Below are positions 1 through 9,620 of a stretch of 64,000 bases of DNA, one piece after another. Both the position numbers and the translations under genes were made by a program. Source of the DNA: Aggregatibacter actinomycetemcomitans DSM 8324 (GTDB taxonomy: Bacteria; Pseudomonadota; Gammaproteobacteria; Enterobacterales; Pasteurellaceae); contig NZ_AQUU01000007.1 of NCBI RefSeq assembly GCF_000372365.1, positions 57,029 through 121,028 of the forward strand. The letters are read 5' to 3'. The notes beneath the pieces were generated by a model. The model searched no databases. It had not been told where the DNA came from and was given only the letters and a program-made list of their open reading frames with translations. Numbering within the stretch: the first letter of the stretch is position 1; each line of letters opens with the position of its first letter.

Positions 1-1
1 C

Positions 2-472
2 GCCATGGCGGCACAGGTGTATATCGGTTCGCAACATGAACATCAATCCATTAAAAATATTATTCAGTTGGTGGATCAGGGGACGCGTTACGGTATGCCG
101 ACCATGGCGGTAACGGGCGTAGGTAAAGATATGGCGCGGGATCAGCGCTATTTTTCCTTGGCAACCCGTATCGCGGCGGAAATGGGTGCGCATATCATCA
201 AAACCTATTATGTGGATAAAGGCTTTGAACGTGTAACTGCCGGTTGCCCGGTACCGATTGTCATTGCCGGCGGTAAAAAACTCCCGGAACAAGAGGCGCT
301 GGATATGTGCTACAAAGCCATTGATCAAGGGGCTTCCGGTGTGGATATGGGGCGTAATATCTTCCAATCCAACGCGCCGATTGCCATGTTAAAAGCGGTA
401 CATGCCATCGTTCACGGCAGTGAAAATGCAGAAAAAGCCTATCAATTATATCTGCATGAAAAAAATGCGTAG
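2..472 (+). CDS. lsrF: 3-hydroxy-5-phosphonooxypentane-2,4-dione thiolase LsrF (3' part)
   Basis: C-terminal part of LsrF, the class I aldolase-like thiolase that splits the phosphorylated AI-2 breakdown product in the cytoplasm. The frame is open across the left edge, so the ATG at 5 is internal and about half the protein lies outside the window. Visible family features are the KTYYV segment carrying the expected Schiff-base lysine, the phosphate-binding stretch IVIAGGKK, and GVDMGRNIF near the C-terminus. The next gene, 32 bp downstream on the same strand, is lsrG, as in the lsr operons of enteric bacteria and Aggregatibacter. The call rests on continuous family resemblance and on the neighbour. 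Confidence 0.93.
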   Translation, partial: AMAAQVYIGSQHEHQSIKNIIQLVDQGTRYGMPTMAVTGVGKDMARDQRYFSLATRIAAEMGAHIIKTYYVDKGFERVTAGCPVPIVIAGGKKLPEQEALDMCYKAIDQGASGVDMGRNIFQSNAPIAMLKAVHAIVHGSENAEKAYQLYLHEKNA

Positions 473-504
473 TATTTCTCATTTTTTGCAATAAGGAGTC
501 TGTT

Positions 505-807
505 ATGTTTGCAATGTTGGTAGAAATTAATATCAAGGAAGGTAAAGAGCTGGAATTTCTCGACGTCTTTGAGCGTAATCATATCGGTACCCGACAGGAG
601 CCGGGCAATTTGCGTTTTGATGTTTTGCGTGATCCGGAAGTTCGCACCCGTTTTTACGCTTATGAAGTCTATGTGAACGAAGCCGCTTTGGAAGAACATC
701 GCAAAACGGCGCATTATCATCGCTGTGTTGCCGAGTTGGAACCCATAATGACCGGCAGTCGAAGTAAAAAAATCTTTGAATGGGTGTTTCCTGAAACCGT
801 TAATTGA
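505..807 (+). CDS. lsrG: (4S)-4-hydroxy-5-phosphonooxypentane-2,3-dione isomerase LsrG
   Basis: A 100-residue single-domain antibiotic-biosynthesis-monooxygenase (ABM) fold protein. It isomerises phospho-AI-2 to the substrate of LsrF, completing AI-2 catabolism in the cytoplasm. It opens MFAMLVEINIKEGKELEFL and contains the family segment NLRFDVLRDPEVRTRFYAYEVY. A good Shine-Dalgarno (AAGGAG) lies 9 bases before the ATG. It follows lsrF directly and is followed by a hairpin terminator, so it is probably the last gene of the lsr operon. Length is normal and no defect is seen. Confidence 0.93.
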   Translation: MFAMLVEINIKEGKELEFLDVFERNHIGTRQEPGNLRFDVLRDPEVRTRFYAYEVYVNEAALEEHRKTAHYHRCVAELEPIMTGSRSKKIFEWVFPETVN

Positions 808-857
808 TAAGCAACGCATGAAGTGCGGTTGAAATTTTCGGTGTTTTTTCTTCACAC

Positions 858-890
858 AAAAAAGGCTTAGAATTCTCTAAGCCTTTTTTA
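858..890. terminator. Bidirectional rho-independent terminator between lsrG and pykA
   Basis: A perfect stem (AAAGGCTTAG at 861-870 with CTAAGCCTTT at 877-886) and a 6-base loop, flanked by A-run and T-run. It sits between two convergent genes and can end both transcripts. Confidence 0.9.
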
Positions 891-910
891 TCTGTTTATC
901 GTTACGTTAA

Positions 911-2356
911 TTATTCAACGGTAAGGATACGACAGGTGTTGGTGTTGGAACCGCTGTTGGCGAATTCTGCACCTTGGGTTAATAACACGGTGTCGCCGGA
1001 CATTAAGAAGCCTTTTTCTTTTAACAGATTAATGGCTTTTTGCGCGCCTTCGATGGTGCGGCTGACATCATCGTAATAAATCGGAGTTACACCGCGATAC
1101 AACGCACACAGGTTTAAGGTATTTTGATTGCGGGATAAGGCAAAAATCGGTAAGCCGGAGCTAATGCGAGACATTAACAGCGGGGTGCGACCGGAACTGG
1201 TCATAGCGATAATTGCAGTCACGCCTTTCATGTGGTTTGCCGCGAACATGGCGGACATGGCAATGGTTTCTTCAGGATTGTCGAATTCCATATCCATACG
1301 ATGATGAGAAGTATTTACGCTAGGCATTTTTTCCGCACCTAAACATACTTTCGCCATGGCGGCAACGGTTTCGGCGGGGTATTGACCGGCGGCGGTTTCG
1401 GCAGAAAGCATTACTGCGTCGGTGCCGTCCAATACCGCGTTCGCCACGTCCATGACTTCCGCACGGGTTGGCATTGGGTTGCTGATCATAGATTCCATCA
1501 TTTGTGTCGCGGTGATTACCACGCGGTTTAATTTACGGGAGCGGCGGATTAATTTTTTCTGTACGCCGACCAATTCCGGATCACCGATTTCCACCCCTAA
1601 GTCACCACGGGCAACCATGATGATGTCGGAAGCCAGAATGATGTCGTCCATCGAAGCATCGTCAACAACGGTTTCGGCACGTTCAACTTTGGCAACGATT
1701 TTGGCATTTAAGCCGGCTTCTTGGGCTAATTGACGGGCGTAGTTTAAATCTGCGCTGGAGCGCGGGAAGGAGACGGCAAGGTAGTCAACGCCGATACGCG
1801 CGGCGGTAATGATGTCCGCTTTGTCTTTTTCGGTTAAGGCATTGGCAGATAAGCCGCCGCCTAATTTGTTAATCCCTTTGTTGTTGGATAACGGGCCGCC
1901 TACAGTCACTTCGGTGAAGACTTTCGCGCCTTCGGGGGATAATACTTTTAATTGTACGCGACCATCGTCTAATAACAGAATATCGCCCGGTACAACGTCT
2001 TGTGGAAGGGTTTTGTAGTCTAAGCCGACAACTTCTTGTGTACCTTCGCCTTTCGGTAATTCTGCGTCTAATACGAATTTATCGCCGACGTTTAAGAAGA
2101 TTTTGCCGTCTTTAAAGGTGGATACGCGAATTTTAGGGCCTTGTAAGTCACCTAAAATCGCCACGGTTTTACCTAATTTTTTGGCAATTTCACGTACATG
2201 TTCTGCGCGGGCGATATGATCTTCTGGTGAGCCGTGTGAGAAATTCATACGTACTACGTTGGCACCGGCAGCAATGATTTTTTCTAAATTGTTACCACGG
2301 TCTGTTGAAGGTCCCATAGTACATACAATTTTCGTTCTTCTTAGTCTTCTGGACAT
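911..2356 (-). CDS. pykA: Pyruvate kinase (type II, PykA)
   Basis: A 481-residue pyruvate kinase, converting phosphoenolpyruvate and ADP to pyruvate and ATP in the last step of glycolysis. The N-terminus [20 protein letters not shown] and the ILTVE C-terminus are typical of the PykA (AMP/sugar-phosphate activated) branch rather than PykF. Signature segments are [11 protein letters not shown], the metal and catalytic region [10 protein letters not shown], and [13 protein letters not shown] longer frame reaches 2497, but the start at 2356 has a GGAG ribosome site and matches family length. A -10-like TATAAT (2441-2446, minus strand) lies upstream inside the longer frame, which also argues for the shorter start. 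Confidence 0.96.
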   Translation of the reverse strand: MSRRLRRTKIVCTMGPSTDRGNNLEKIIAAGANVVRMNFSHGSPEDHIARAEHVREIAKKLGKTVAILGDLQGPKIRVSTFKDGKIFLNVGDKFVLDAELPKGEGTQEVVGLDYKTLPQDVVPGDILLLDDGRVQLKVLSPEGAKVFTEVTVGGPLSNNKGINKLGGGLSANALTEKDKADIITAARIGVDYLAVSFPRSSADLNYARQLAQEAGLNAKIVAKVERAETVVDDASMDDIILASDIIMVARGDLGVEIGDPELVGVQKKLIRRSRKLNRVVITATQMMESMISNPMPTRAEVMDVANAVLDGTDAVMLSAETAAGQYPAETVAAMAKVCLGAEKMPSVNTSHHRMDMEFDNPEETIAMSAMFAANHMKGVTAIIAMTSSGRTPLLMSRISSGLPIFALSRNQNTLNLCALYRGVTPIYYDDVSRTIEGAQKAINLLKEKGFLMSGDTVLLTQGAEFANSGSNTNTCRILTVE

Positions 2357-2551
2357 TAAGATTTCTCCGTAATTGGTTGTATTGTAAAACTTTTTATTGC
2401 GGGCGCAGGTTTCAACAATTACCCACAAGAACCGGGCGGTATTATACGCCGAAAATAAAGTTAGATCGAGATCACATTTCAGGAAAAACCGTTGCAATTT
2501 TAGCCGATTTTATAAAGGTGTTTAGACATAATCGGTTACGGTTTCCCCATG

Positions 2552-2597
2552 AAAAAAGTGCGGTGAAAAAACACATTAATTTTCTACCGCACTTTTT
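2552..2597. terminator. Inverted uptake-signal pair, terminator of nrdB
   Basis: AAGTGCGGT (2556-2564) and ACCGCACTT (2586-2594) form a hairpin flanked by A and T runs, immediately past the nrdB stop. Paired uptake signals are commonly used as terminators in Pasteurellaceae. Confidence 0.8.
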
Positions 2598-2601
2598 GAA
2601 G

Positions 2602-3591
2602 CTAAAATAAATCGTCTGCCGTGATTTGTTTCATTTTTTTACTGTAATCGGTGGAGCGCTTGTTGAAGAAATCCGTTTCCTTGGTGGAGAGAATTTCAAT
2701 GTCAAACCATTCCGTTTCCTTCAATTGCGCCGGACTGATGTTGTAAATCGGTTCCAAACCTAACGTCACTAGAGAGTTGTTGTAACGGTTGGCAATGTAA
2801 TTTTCGACGGTGGCTTTGCTTAAGAAACTCAATTCGCCGTCTTCGAAAATCCAGTCCAAAATCGCTTTTTCCGCGTTGAAAGCTTGTTCGGCGAGTTCTT
2901 TTAATTCCGCATAGAACTCGTCGGTAAATAATTCCGGCTGTTCTTCGCGTAAAAGATGATAAAGGCTAATACCAAAACGCCCGTGAATTTCTTCTTCTTT
3001 GGATGTGGCTTCTACCGCATTAGAAATGCCTTTGAACAGGTTTTTATGTTTGTTGAAGCTCATCATGATAACAAACTGGCTGAACAGCGAAATGTGTTCC
3101 ACGAACAGTGAAAACATCACCAGTGAAAGCACAAAATCCTGTTGGCTCACGTCTTTTTTACGCATGAAGGCTTCCATGTACTCAATGCGCGCCATGATGG
3201 CTTTGTATTGACGCACGTTGCGGAACATTTCATTCAACCCGAGTTTTTCCAGCAGGAAAGAATAGGCATCTTTGTGGCGAATTTCCGATTCCAGAAAACT
3301 ACCGCCCACATCTTCAATTTCCGGTTTCGGGAAATAATTATAGAGATTGCCCCAGAAGCGTTTGACGCTTACTTCAATTTGCGAAATGGCAAGCATGGTT
3401 TTGGTGATAACGGCACGTTCAACATCGCTGATATGGGTGCGAAAATCCTGAATGTCGCCGGTGAAATTAAATTCCGTGTGAAGCCAGTAAGAATGGCGGA
3501 TAGCGTCTTTAAATTCAAGCAGTTCGGGATATTCGTAAGGTTTAATTTCAAAGCGTGGGGTAAATAAGCTGCGTTTTGCGGTGGCGTTCAT
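2602..3591 (-). CDS. nrdB: Ribonucleotide reductase class I beta subunit NrdB (short form)
   Basis: A 329-residue ferritin-fold radical subunit that holds the diiron (or dimanganese) centre and the tyrosyl radical used by NrdA to reduce ribonucleotides. Metal-site motifs are visible: E103-I-R-H106-K-D-A-Y110, in which Y110 is the expected radical tyrosine; FVEHISLF; and the EEEIH motif of the last ligand helix. There is no N-terminal ATP-cone. The ORF can be read from 3777, but the ATG at 3591 has a GAGG ribosome site at correct spacing and begins at the family's N-terminus. It lies 130 bp downstream of nrdA on the same strand. It diverges clearly from the ~376-residue NrdB familiar from E. 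coli and H. influenzae, so it belongs to another subclass. Confidence 0.92.
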   Translation of the reverse strand: MNATAKRSLFTPRFEIKPYEYPELLEFKDAIRHSYWLHTEFNFTGDIQDFRTHISDVERAVITKTMLAISQIEVSVKRFWGNLYNYFPKPEIEDVGGSFLESEIRHKDAYSFLLEKLGLNEMFRNVRQYKAIMARIEYMEAFMRKKDVSQQDFVLSLVMFSLFVEHISLFSQFVIMMSFNKHKNLFKGISNAVEATSKEEEIHGRFGISLYHLLREEQPELFTDEFYAELKELAEQAFNAEKAILDWIFEDGELSFLSKATVENYIANRYNNSLVTLGLEPIYNISPAQLKETEWFDIEILSTKETDFFNKRSTDYSKKMKQITADDLF

Positions 3592-3721
3592 TGTGCGATC
3601 CTCGTGATTCATGGAATAAGGCTTGATTTGCCGGTGTGTGCCGTAAAATTTGGCACGCGTTAGAAAACGCGCGCTATCATCTGTTTTGTTGTAAAAGTGC
3701 GGTGGTTTTTTCTCGTGTTTT

Positions 3722-5407
3722 TTAACCTTCACAACTGCTACAATTAAGCAGGTTACGGTTAAACACTTGCGCCGCACTCATGCTGTATTGGTAATAAATG
3801 GATTTCAAACCCAGTTCTTCGGCGGTGAGGTAAAGCTGATTTAAATCACGCGCCGGGGTCCCCGGATGCACCATGATATTAACGCTTTGTCCTTGGTCGA
3901 TGTATTTTTGACGTTGTGCCGCCTGTTGAATCACGGAAAGTTGACTGATCTCCGAGAAGGTTTTAAACACCTCTTTTTCCTGTTCGGTCAGCTCGTTTAA
4001 ATGCTGTACGGAACCGTCATTGAGCAGAATGCTTTCCCAAATATCTTCGCGATCCAAGCTTTTTTGTTTGAGCAGGGCTTCTAAAAACGGGTTTTTATAG
4101 ACCACTTTAATTTTGGACAAATCTTTCACGTAGTAATTGGATTTAAACGGCTCGATAGATGGCGATACGCTGCCTAAAATAAAGCTGCTGGATTTGGTCG
4201 GCGCCACGCTCATTAAGGTGGTATTACGGCGGCCATAACCTTTCAGAATTTCCGGTTCACCGAAACGATGTGCCAGCTCTTTCGAGGCTTTTAAGGTTTT
4301 TTCCTGTAACAATTTGAAAATCATATTGTTATGTTGCATGGCTTCAAAGCTGTCGAAGGCGATATTTTTCGATTGCAAATAGCTGTGCCAGCCCAGCACA
4401 CCCAAGCCCAGCGCACGATGACGACGGGCAAATTTATTGGCTTTTTCCATGTATTGAATATTGGCGCTTTGTGCAATGAACTCGCTCATCACTGTATCCA
4501 GGAAATAGGTCAGCACTTCCGGTGCGTCGGTGTCTTTCCATTCATCAAAATAGAGCAAATTCATAGAAGACAAACAACACACGAAACTTTCATCTTCGCT
4601 GGACGGCAAGGCGATCTCACTACACAAATTGGAAGCGTGAATCATCATGTTGCGATCTTTATACACGTCCGGACGACCGGCATTGGCGTTATCCTTGAAG
4701 AACAAATAGGGAATGCCCGTTTCCGTCTTACGTTGTAACAATTTTGCCCAGATTTGGCGCTTGTACGGATCGCCGGCTTTCATTGCTTCTAACCATTCGT
4801 GGCTGACGCATACGCCGTAATACATTAACTGAATCGGGTTGCCTTCGGTGTGAATATCCAGCCATTCTTCAATGTCGCCGTGGTCGATGTCGATATAACC
4901 GGCGAACATCCCTTTACGGCTGGTGCCTTGGCTGATGGTGTCAATGGTAGCCTCAAACAGTTTAGTGAAGGCGAAAGAACCGTTGGATTTACCGTTATTG
5001 GTAATGTTGGAACCGCGCGGGCGAATATCGCCGAAATAGCCTGAGGTGCCGCCGCCGAGTTTGCTCATCACGCCGATTTCCGCCACAGTGGACATAATGC
5101 TGTTGATGGAATCACCGATATAGGAACCGAAACAGCTGATGCTTAAACCGCGACTTAAACCGAAGTTCGACCAAATCGGTGAGGAGAGGGAATAATAGCC
5201 GCGCGCCATGTAGTGATAAAATTTATCCGCATAGCCTTCAATGCCGAGTTTTTGTTCGGCATAATCGGCAATAAAGCGAATGCGTTCTAGGGCAGAAGTG
5301 CCTTCTAACAGATAACCACGTTGTAAAAACAATTTGCTGTCTTCATTAAGCCAGGCAAAATCCGGTCGATTCGGATCGGTAATTGGAAGAAATTGGGTGT
5401 GAGACAT
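3722..5407 (-). CDS. nrdA: Ribonucleotide reductase class I alpha subunit NrdA lacking an ATP-cone
   Basis: A 561-residue catalytic subunit making dNDPs from NDPs. Active-site residues are N260-L-C262-S-E264 (thiyl radical cysteine and partners), the redox pair C92 and C277 or C278, the radical-transfer tyrosines Y538-Y539, and the C-terminal reductant pair C556-S-S-C559. The usual class Ia NrdA is about 750-760 residues and begins with an ATP-cone that senses ATP/dATP. Here the protein begins directly before the barrel, so the overall-activity switch appears absent. It pairs with the short NrdB downstream. NrdR-like boxes lie upstream. The start at 5407 is the first ATG of the frame, and no earlier in-frame extension is seen. 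Confidence 0.92.
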   Translation of the reverse strand: MSHTQFLPITDPNRPDFAWLNEDSKLFLQRGYLLEGTSALERIRFIADYAEQKLGIEGYADKFYHYMARGYYSLSSPIWSNFGLSRGLSISCFGSYIGDSINSIMSTVAEIGVMSKLGGGTSGYFGDIRPRGSNITNNGKSNGSFAFTKLFEATIDTISQGTSRKGMFAGYIDIDHGDIEEWLDIHTEGNPIQLMYYGVCVSHEWLEAMKAGDPYKRQIWAKLLQRKTETGIPYLFFKDNANAGRPDVYKDRNMMIHASNLCSEIALPSSEDESFVCCLSSMNLLYFDEWKDTDAPEVLTYFLDTVMSEFIAQSANIQYMEKANKFARRHRALGLGVLGWHSYLQSKNIAFDSFEAMQHNNMIFKLLQEKTLKASKELAHRFGEPEILKGYGRRNTTLMSVAPTKSSSFILGSVSPSIEPFKSNYYVKDLSKIKVVYKNPFLEALLKQKSLDREDIWESILLNDGSVQHLNELTEQEKEVFKTFSEISQLSVIQQAAQRQKYIDQGQSVNIMVHPGTPARDLNQLYLTAEELGLKSIYYQYSMSAAQVFNRNLLNCSSCEG

Positions 5408-5517
5408 AATAACCTTGTAAATTAGTAAGAATAAATCCCGTTTATGCTAACAGGATTTAATTGTGATGAAAATCAGGATTTTTATTCTCTTTGAATAGTG
5501 GTGAAAAATAAAAATAA

Positions 5518-5563
5518 ACACAACATCTAGTGGTTATTGAATTCATTAACCCTAAATAGCGAA
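5518..5563. promoter_or_regulatory. Pair of NrdR-like boxes upstream of nrdAB
   Basis: ACACAACATCTAGTGG at 5518-5533 matches the NrdR box ACACTATATATAGTGT at about 12 of 16 positions. A weaker copy starts at 5549 (ACCCTAAATAGCG). The starts are 31 bp apart, close to three helical turns, which is the phasing expected of paired NrdR sites. This suggests repression of nrdAB by NrdR-(d)ATP. Nothing else was recognised in the 275 bp upstream of nrdA. Confidence 0.6.
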
Positions 5564-5638
5564 AACTATAGAAAAGAGAGTAGACCAGTGACAGGGTTTG
5601 TAAAAAGGTGGAAAATTCAGAAAAACGGAAAGGATTTT

Positions 5639-5672
5639 AACCGCACTTTCGTGACATTTCAAAAGTGCGGTT
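5639..5672. terminator. Inverted uptake-signal pair after trpA
   Basis: ACCGCACTTT (5640-5649) pairs with AAAGTGCGGT (5662-5671), 10 bases past the trpA stop in the direction of transcription. The T-run is better on the plus strand. Confidence 0.7.
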
Positions 5673-5682
5673 GTTTTTTTGG

Positions 5683-6489
5683 TTATTTCGTCGCCGCTTT
5701 CATATTGCGTACGAATTCGCCGAGTTCAGTTAAACATTGGGCGTGGTTATCCAAATTTCGCGCAATGATTTTCACCGTAGCGGAACCGGAAATCGCCCCT
5801 GCCGCGCCCAGTTGCAGTGCTTCTTTTACCTGCGCCGGTTGGGCGATGCCGAAGCCTTGCAGAATTGGCGCGGCGTGGTGGGCTTTGAGTCGTTCTACTA
5901 AGCTGTCCAGATTCGCCGTATGGCTTTGATTTTCTGCACCGGTCACGCCCGCGCGGGAAACCAAATACGTGTAACCTTCACTATTTTGCGCCACATCTTG
6001 AATGGTTTTTTCGTCTGCATTCGGCGGGCAAATAAAAACGGGTTGAATACCGTGTCTTTTCGCGGCGACGACATAATCGTCTTTCGCCAACAACGGAATA
6101 TCGGCAACCAACACGGCGTCCACGCCCACGTCGGCGCAACGCTGATAAAAATTATCCAAGCCTTTGGCAAAAATTAAATTGGCGCAAAGCAGCAAACTCA
6201 TCGGAATCTCCGGATATTTTGACCGCACTTTTTCCAGCAATTTAAAGCTGTCTTCCGTGCTGTGACCGGCGTTTAACGCACGATTGTTGGCGGCTTGAAT
6301 CACCGGTCCGTCCAATAAGGGATCGGAGAACGGAAAACCCAGTTCCAATGCGTCCGCCTCGTTATCCACCAGGGTGCAAATAATGTCAAAAGAACGGTCG
6401 AAAGTCGGGTCGCATAAGGTCACGAAAGGAACGAATGCGCCTTCATTTTGCGCGTGTAATTGGGCAAATGTGGTTTCAAAACGGCTCAT
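5683..6489 (-). CDS. trpA: Tryptophan synthase alpha subunit
   Basis: A 268-residue TIM-barrel subunit that cleaves indole-3-glycerol phosphate to indole and glyceraldehyde-3-phosphate. Catalytic E49 ([12 protein letters not shown]) and D60 are present, as are the phosphate-binding segments [10 protein letters not shown] and [10 protein letters not shown]. It starts two bases after the trpB stop, so the two are translationally coupled. Full length, with no defect seen. Confidence 0.97.
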   Translation of the reverse strand: MSRFETTFAQLHAQNEGAFVPFVTLCDPTFDRSFDIICTLVDNEADALELGFPFSDPLLDGPVIQAANNRALNAGHSTEDSFKLLEKVRSKYPEIPMSLLLCANLIFAKGLDNFYQRCADVGVDAVLVADIPLLAKDDYVVAAKRHGIQPVFICPPNADEKTIQDVAQNSEGYTYLVSRAGVTGAENQSHTANLDSLVERLKAHHAAPILQGFGIAQPAQVKEALQLGAAGAISGSATVKIIARNLDNHAQCLTELGEFVRNMKAATK

Positions 6490-6491
6490 GA

Positions 6492-7685
6492 TTACATTCC
6501 TTTTTCATTTAAAATTTTATCTACGGTGAAAATATCTTTATCGCCGCGACCGGACAAATTCACCACCAAAATTTGTGCTTTATTTGGTTCCTGACGGATC
6601 ATTTTTAAGGCTTGGGCGAGGGCGTGGGAGCTTTCTAACGCAGGAATAATGCCTTCGTGTTTTGCCAATGCTTGGAACGCGTCAAGGGCTTCATTATCGG
6701 TAATACTTGGGTATTCCGCACGACCGATGCTTTGTAAATAGGCGTGTTGCGGCCCCACGGAAGGGAAATCCAAGCCCGCCGAAATGGAATAGGATTCTTC
6801 CACTTGACCGTCTTCCGTTTGCATCAACGGTGATTTCATACCGAAATAAATTCCCACTTTGGCATGACCTAACGGCGCGCCGTGTTTGCCCGTTTCAATG
6901 CCTTTGCCGGCAGGTTCCACGCCGATTAAACGCACCTCTTTTTCGTCAATAAAATCGGTAAACATTCCGATCGCATTTGAGCCACCGCCGACTGCCGCAA
7001 TTACCGCGTCCGGTAAACGACCTTCTTTTTCCAGCATTTGGCGTTTGGTTTCTTCCCCGATCATTTTCTGGAATTCACGCACGATAGTCGGAAAAGGGTG
7101 CGGACCTGCCGCTGTGCCGAGCAAATAGTGCGTATTTTCATAATTTGCCGACCAGTCACGCATGGCTTCGCAGCAAGCGTCTTTCAAAGAACAGGAACCT
7201 TTTTGCACCGGTACCACTTCCGTGCCCATTAAACGCATACGAAACACATTCGGCGATTGGCGTTCCACATCTTTCGCGCCCATATAAACACGGCACGGCA
7301 TATCCAACATGGCGCAGGCGAGAGCAGTGGCGACACCGTGCTGTCCCGCGCCGGTTTCGGCAATAATGCGGGTTTTGCCCATGCGTTTGGCAAGCAAAAT
7401 CTGACCTAATACCTGGTTGGTTTTATGTGCGCCGCCGTGTAATAAATCTTCCCGTTTTAAATAGATTTTGGCGTTGGTGCCTTTGGTGAGATTGCGACAA
7501 AGGGTAAGTGCGGTGGGTCTGCCGGCATAATTTTTCAATAAATCCTGAAATTCGCGCTGAAATGCAGGATCCGCCTTGGCTTCTACAAACGCTTTTTCCA
7601 ACTGTTGCAACACCGGCACTAGAATTTCCGGCACATACATTCCGCCGAATTCCCCGAAATACGGGTTTAAAATCGTTTCCGCCAT
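6492..7685 (-). CDS. trpB: Tryptophan synthase beta subunit
   Basis: A 397-residue PLP enzyme condensing indole with serine to give tryptophan. The PLP lysine is K88 in GGAHKTNQ, and the phosphate-binding glycine run GGGSNAIG is present. It is the middle gene of ydfG-trpB-trpA, with 9 bp separating it from ydfG. The same gene order is known in H. influenzae. It is unlinked from trpEGDC, which lies about 9 kb away in the window. Confidence 0.97.
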   Translation of the reverse strand: MAETILNPYFGEFGGMYVPEILVPVLQQLEKAFVEAKADPAFQREFQDLLKNYAGRPTALTLCRNLTKGTNAKIYLKREDLLHGGAHKTNQVLGQILLAKRMGKTRIIAETGAGQHGVATALACAMLDMPCRVYMGAKDVERQSPNVFRMRLMGTEVVPVQKGSCSLKDACCEAMRDWSANYENTHYLLGTAAGPHPFPTIVREFQKMIGEETKRQMLEKEGRLPDAVIAAVGGGSNAIGMFTDFIDEKEVRLIGVEPAGKGIETGKHGAPLGHAKVGIYFGMKSPLMQTEDGQVEESYSISAGLDFPSVGPQHAYLQSIGRAEYPSITDNEALDAFQALAKHEGIIPALESSHALAQALKMIRQEPNKAQILVVNLSGRGDKDIFTVDKILNEKGM

Positions 7686-7694
7686 CTTGCTTCC

Positions 7695-8462
7695 TTAATC
7701 TAAATTTAAATTCCTTGCTACATTAAGCGGGGCGAAGGTTTGCGCCGTCGGCATCACTTCAATGCGGTTAATGTTGACGTGTTCCGGTTGTTGATTGAGC
7801 CACAACACGATATTGGCAATATCTTGTGGCGTAACATATTGTACGTTTTCGTAGAGTTTTTCCGCGCGGGCGTTATCGCCTTTAAAACGTACGTTAGAAA
7901 ATTCCGTGCCGCCGCACAGTCCCGGTTCCACATTGGAAACGCTAATATTGGTTCCGGCAAGATCGGCACGTAGGTTTAAGCTAAATTGTTTTACAAAGGC
8001 TTTGGTACCGCCATAAACATTGCCGCCAGGGTAAGGATAGGTGCCGGTGATAGAACCGAAGTTGATAATGTGCCCCTGATTACGCGCCACCATTTGCGGC
8101 AACACTAAGCGGGTCATAGTGACTAAGCCTTTCACATTGGTATCAATCATTTTGTCCCAATCGTCTAAACTCACCTTGTCTGCGGATTCCAAGCCTAATG
8201 CCAGCCCTGCATTGTTGACTAACAAATCGATTGCCTGCCATTGCGGCGGTAAGGTTTTCAACGCATTTTCAGCGGCGTGACGGTTGGAAATATCAAAGGT
8301 GAGAGGGAAGAAATGTTTGCCGTATTCTTGTTGAAGCTGCGCTAAACGTTCGCTTCTTCTGCCGGTGCCGATCACCGAATAACCGGCATTCAATAAGGTT
8401 CGGCAAATGGCGTTACCAAATCCGGCGGTGGCGCCGGTAACCAATGCGATTCTTGTCATCAT
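7695..8462 (-). CDS. ydfG: NADP-dependent 3-hydroxy acid dehydrogenase YdfG (SDR family)
   Basis: A 255-residue classical short-chain dehydrogenase, with cofactor motif TGATAGFG near the N-terminus, NNAG, the catalytic serine in NFGSITG, and the YGGTK (YxxxK) pair. YdfG enzymes oxidise serine, L-allo-threonine and 3-hydroxypropionate-type acids, and also act in malonic semialdehyde reduction. It leads the transcription unit ydfG-trpB-trpA and carries the TrpR-like operator in its upstream region, so it is probably co-repressed by tryptophan. Two adjacent ATGs (8462 and 8459) could serve as the start; a GGAG site precedes both. Confidence 0.93.
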   Translation of the reverse strand: MMTRIALVTGATAGFGNAICRTLLNAGYSVIGTGRRSERLAQLQQEYGKHFFPLTFDISNRHAAENALKTLPPQWQAIDLLVNNAGLALGLESADKVSLDDWDKMIDTNVKGLVTMTRLVLPQMVARNQGHIINFGSITGTYPYPGGNVYGGTKAFVKQFSLNLRADLAGTNISVSNVEPGLCGGTEFSNVRFKGDNARAEKLYENVQYVTPQDIANIVLWLNQQPEHVNINRIEVMPTAQTFAPLNVARNLNLD

Positions 8463-8543
8463 TATTTCTCCTTATCTTGTGGGAATTGTGTGTGATGAAA
8501 ATTCATGTGGAAAAATCACCGCACTTTTGCTTGAATGCGAAAC

Positions 8544-8561
8544 ATACTACTCCACTAGTAC
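8544..8561. promoter_or_regulatory. TrpR-like operator upstream of ydfG-trpBA
   Basis: ATACTACTCCACTAGTAC reads on the minus strand as GTACTAGTGGAGTAGTAT, resembling the trp operator GTACTAGTTAACTAGTAC with an intact left half. A candidate -10 (TATATT) lies just upstream in the minus direction. The trpE operator in this window supports the reading. Confidence 0.6.
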
Positions 8562-8654
8562 AGAAAAATATAGAAGTTTTATTAAGAAACTTGAAGTCGG
8601 GGAAGGAAAAGTGCGGTGAAGCATAACGTTACTTGATAAGTATCTTTAATGATA

Positions 8655-8673
8655 TATAATGATAACTATTATC
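8655..8673. promoter_or_regulatory. Fur box upstream of the tbpA-like gene
   Basis: TATAATGATAACTATTATC matches the 19-bp Fur consensus GATAATGATAATCATTATC at 16 positions. It lies about 195 bp before the receptor start. The rest of the 405-bp gap between ydfG and the receptor holds an inverted repeat (GTTGTTG 8742-8748, CAACAAC 8758-8764) and a TTGACA (near 8815) that could be a -35, but no gene. Confidence 0.7.
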
Positions 8674-8867
8674 ATTCGGTGTTATTGATAATAGCTTTCG
8701 CTGATTAATACTTATAGATTAAAAATGCGTTGAGCTTCTTCGTTGTTGGTATCAAATCAACAACACAAATACTGCTTAAGATGTTGGGTATGAAAATCGT
8801 TGTTGATTTCGTTTTTTGACAAACAGTACAGCGCCGTTTTTATTGCTCATTACTAAAGGGAAAATTA

Positions 8868-9620
8868 ATGAAAAAGCAACCAAAATTTTGTGTTAACCTC
8901 ATAACCTACCTTTTCGTTTCTTGTTATAGCTACGTCGGCTATGCCGCTACAGCCGATACAAAAAAAGAAGAACTTGAAACCATCGATGTCGTTACAGAAA
9001 AAATCAAAGACCGGAAAGACAATGAAGTGACCGGATTAGGAAAAGTTGTAAAAACAACTGAAACGATAAATCGTGAGCAAGTTTTAAATATTCGGGATTT
9101 AACCCGCTATGATCCGGGAATTTCGGTGGTCGAGCAAGGTCGGGGCGCTTCTTCCGGTTATTCCATTCGCGGAATGGATCGTAATAGAATTTCATTAAGT
9201 GTAGATGGTCTACCTCAAAGTCAGTCTTATGTGGTTCAAGGCCCACCGGCGGCCGGCAACGGCTATTCCGGTACAGGTGCAATTAACGAAGTTGAATATG
9301 AAAACGTAAGATCCATTGAGATCAGTAAAGGTTCCAGTTCTTCAGAATATGGTAATGGTGCATTGGCCGGTGCAGTGGCGTTTCGTACTAAAACAGCAGA
9401 TGACATTATCCAGCCCGGTAAAAACTGGGGGTTACAGACCAAAAACGCTTATGCCAGCAAAAATCGTGCTTCCACATATTCCATTGCAATAGCGGGAAAA
9501 AACGATGGGTTTGAAGGTCTTTTTATCTACACGGATCGTCGAGGTAAAGAAACACAAATTCATCGTGATGCGCGCAGGGGAAGACAGCGTTATTCCCGCC
9601 AGGTTGCCGTACCGGGTAAC
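8868..9620 (+). pseudogene. tbpA: Truncated TbpA-like TonB-dependent receptor
   Basis: The 5' quarter of a transferrin/lactoferrin-receptor-type gene. It has a signal peptide, the TonB-box-like ETIDVVTEK, and an almost complete plug domain (RDLTRYDPGISVVEQGRGAS, SGYSIRGMDRNRISLSVDG). Homology runs to about RQVAVPGN, then at about 9620 the DNA switches to a phage transposase fragment on the other strand. The frame stops at 9632. The intact family protein has about 900 residues with a 22-strand barrel; here the barrel is missing, so no functional receptor can form. No 3' half is found in the window. A Fur box remains upstream. Confidence 0.88.

Noticed and set aside
2464..2476. CRP-like site upstream of pykA
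   Set aside because: Only one half-site (TGTGA) is good and the distance to the -10 box does not fit a CRP class.
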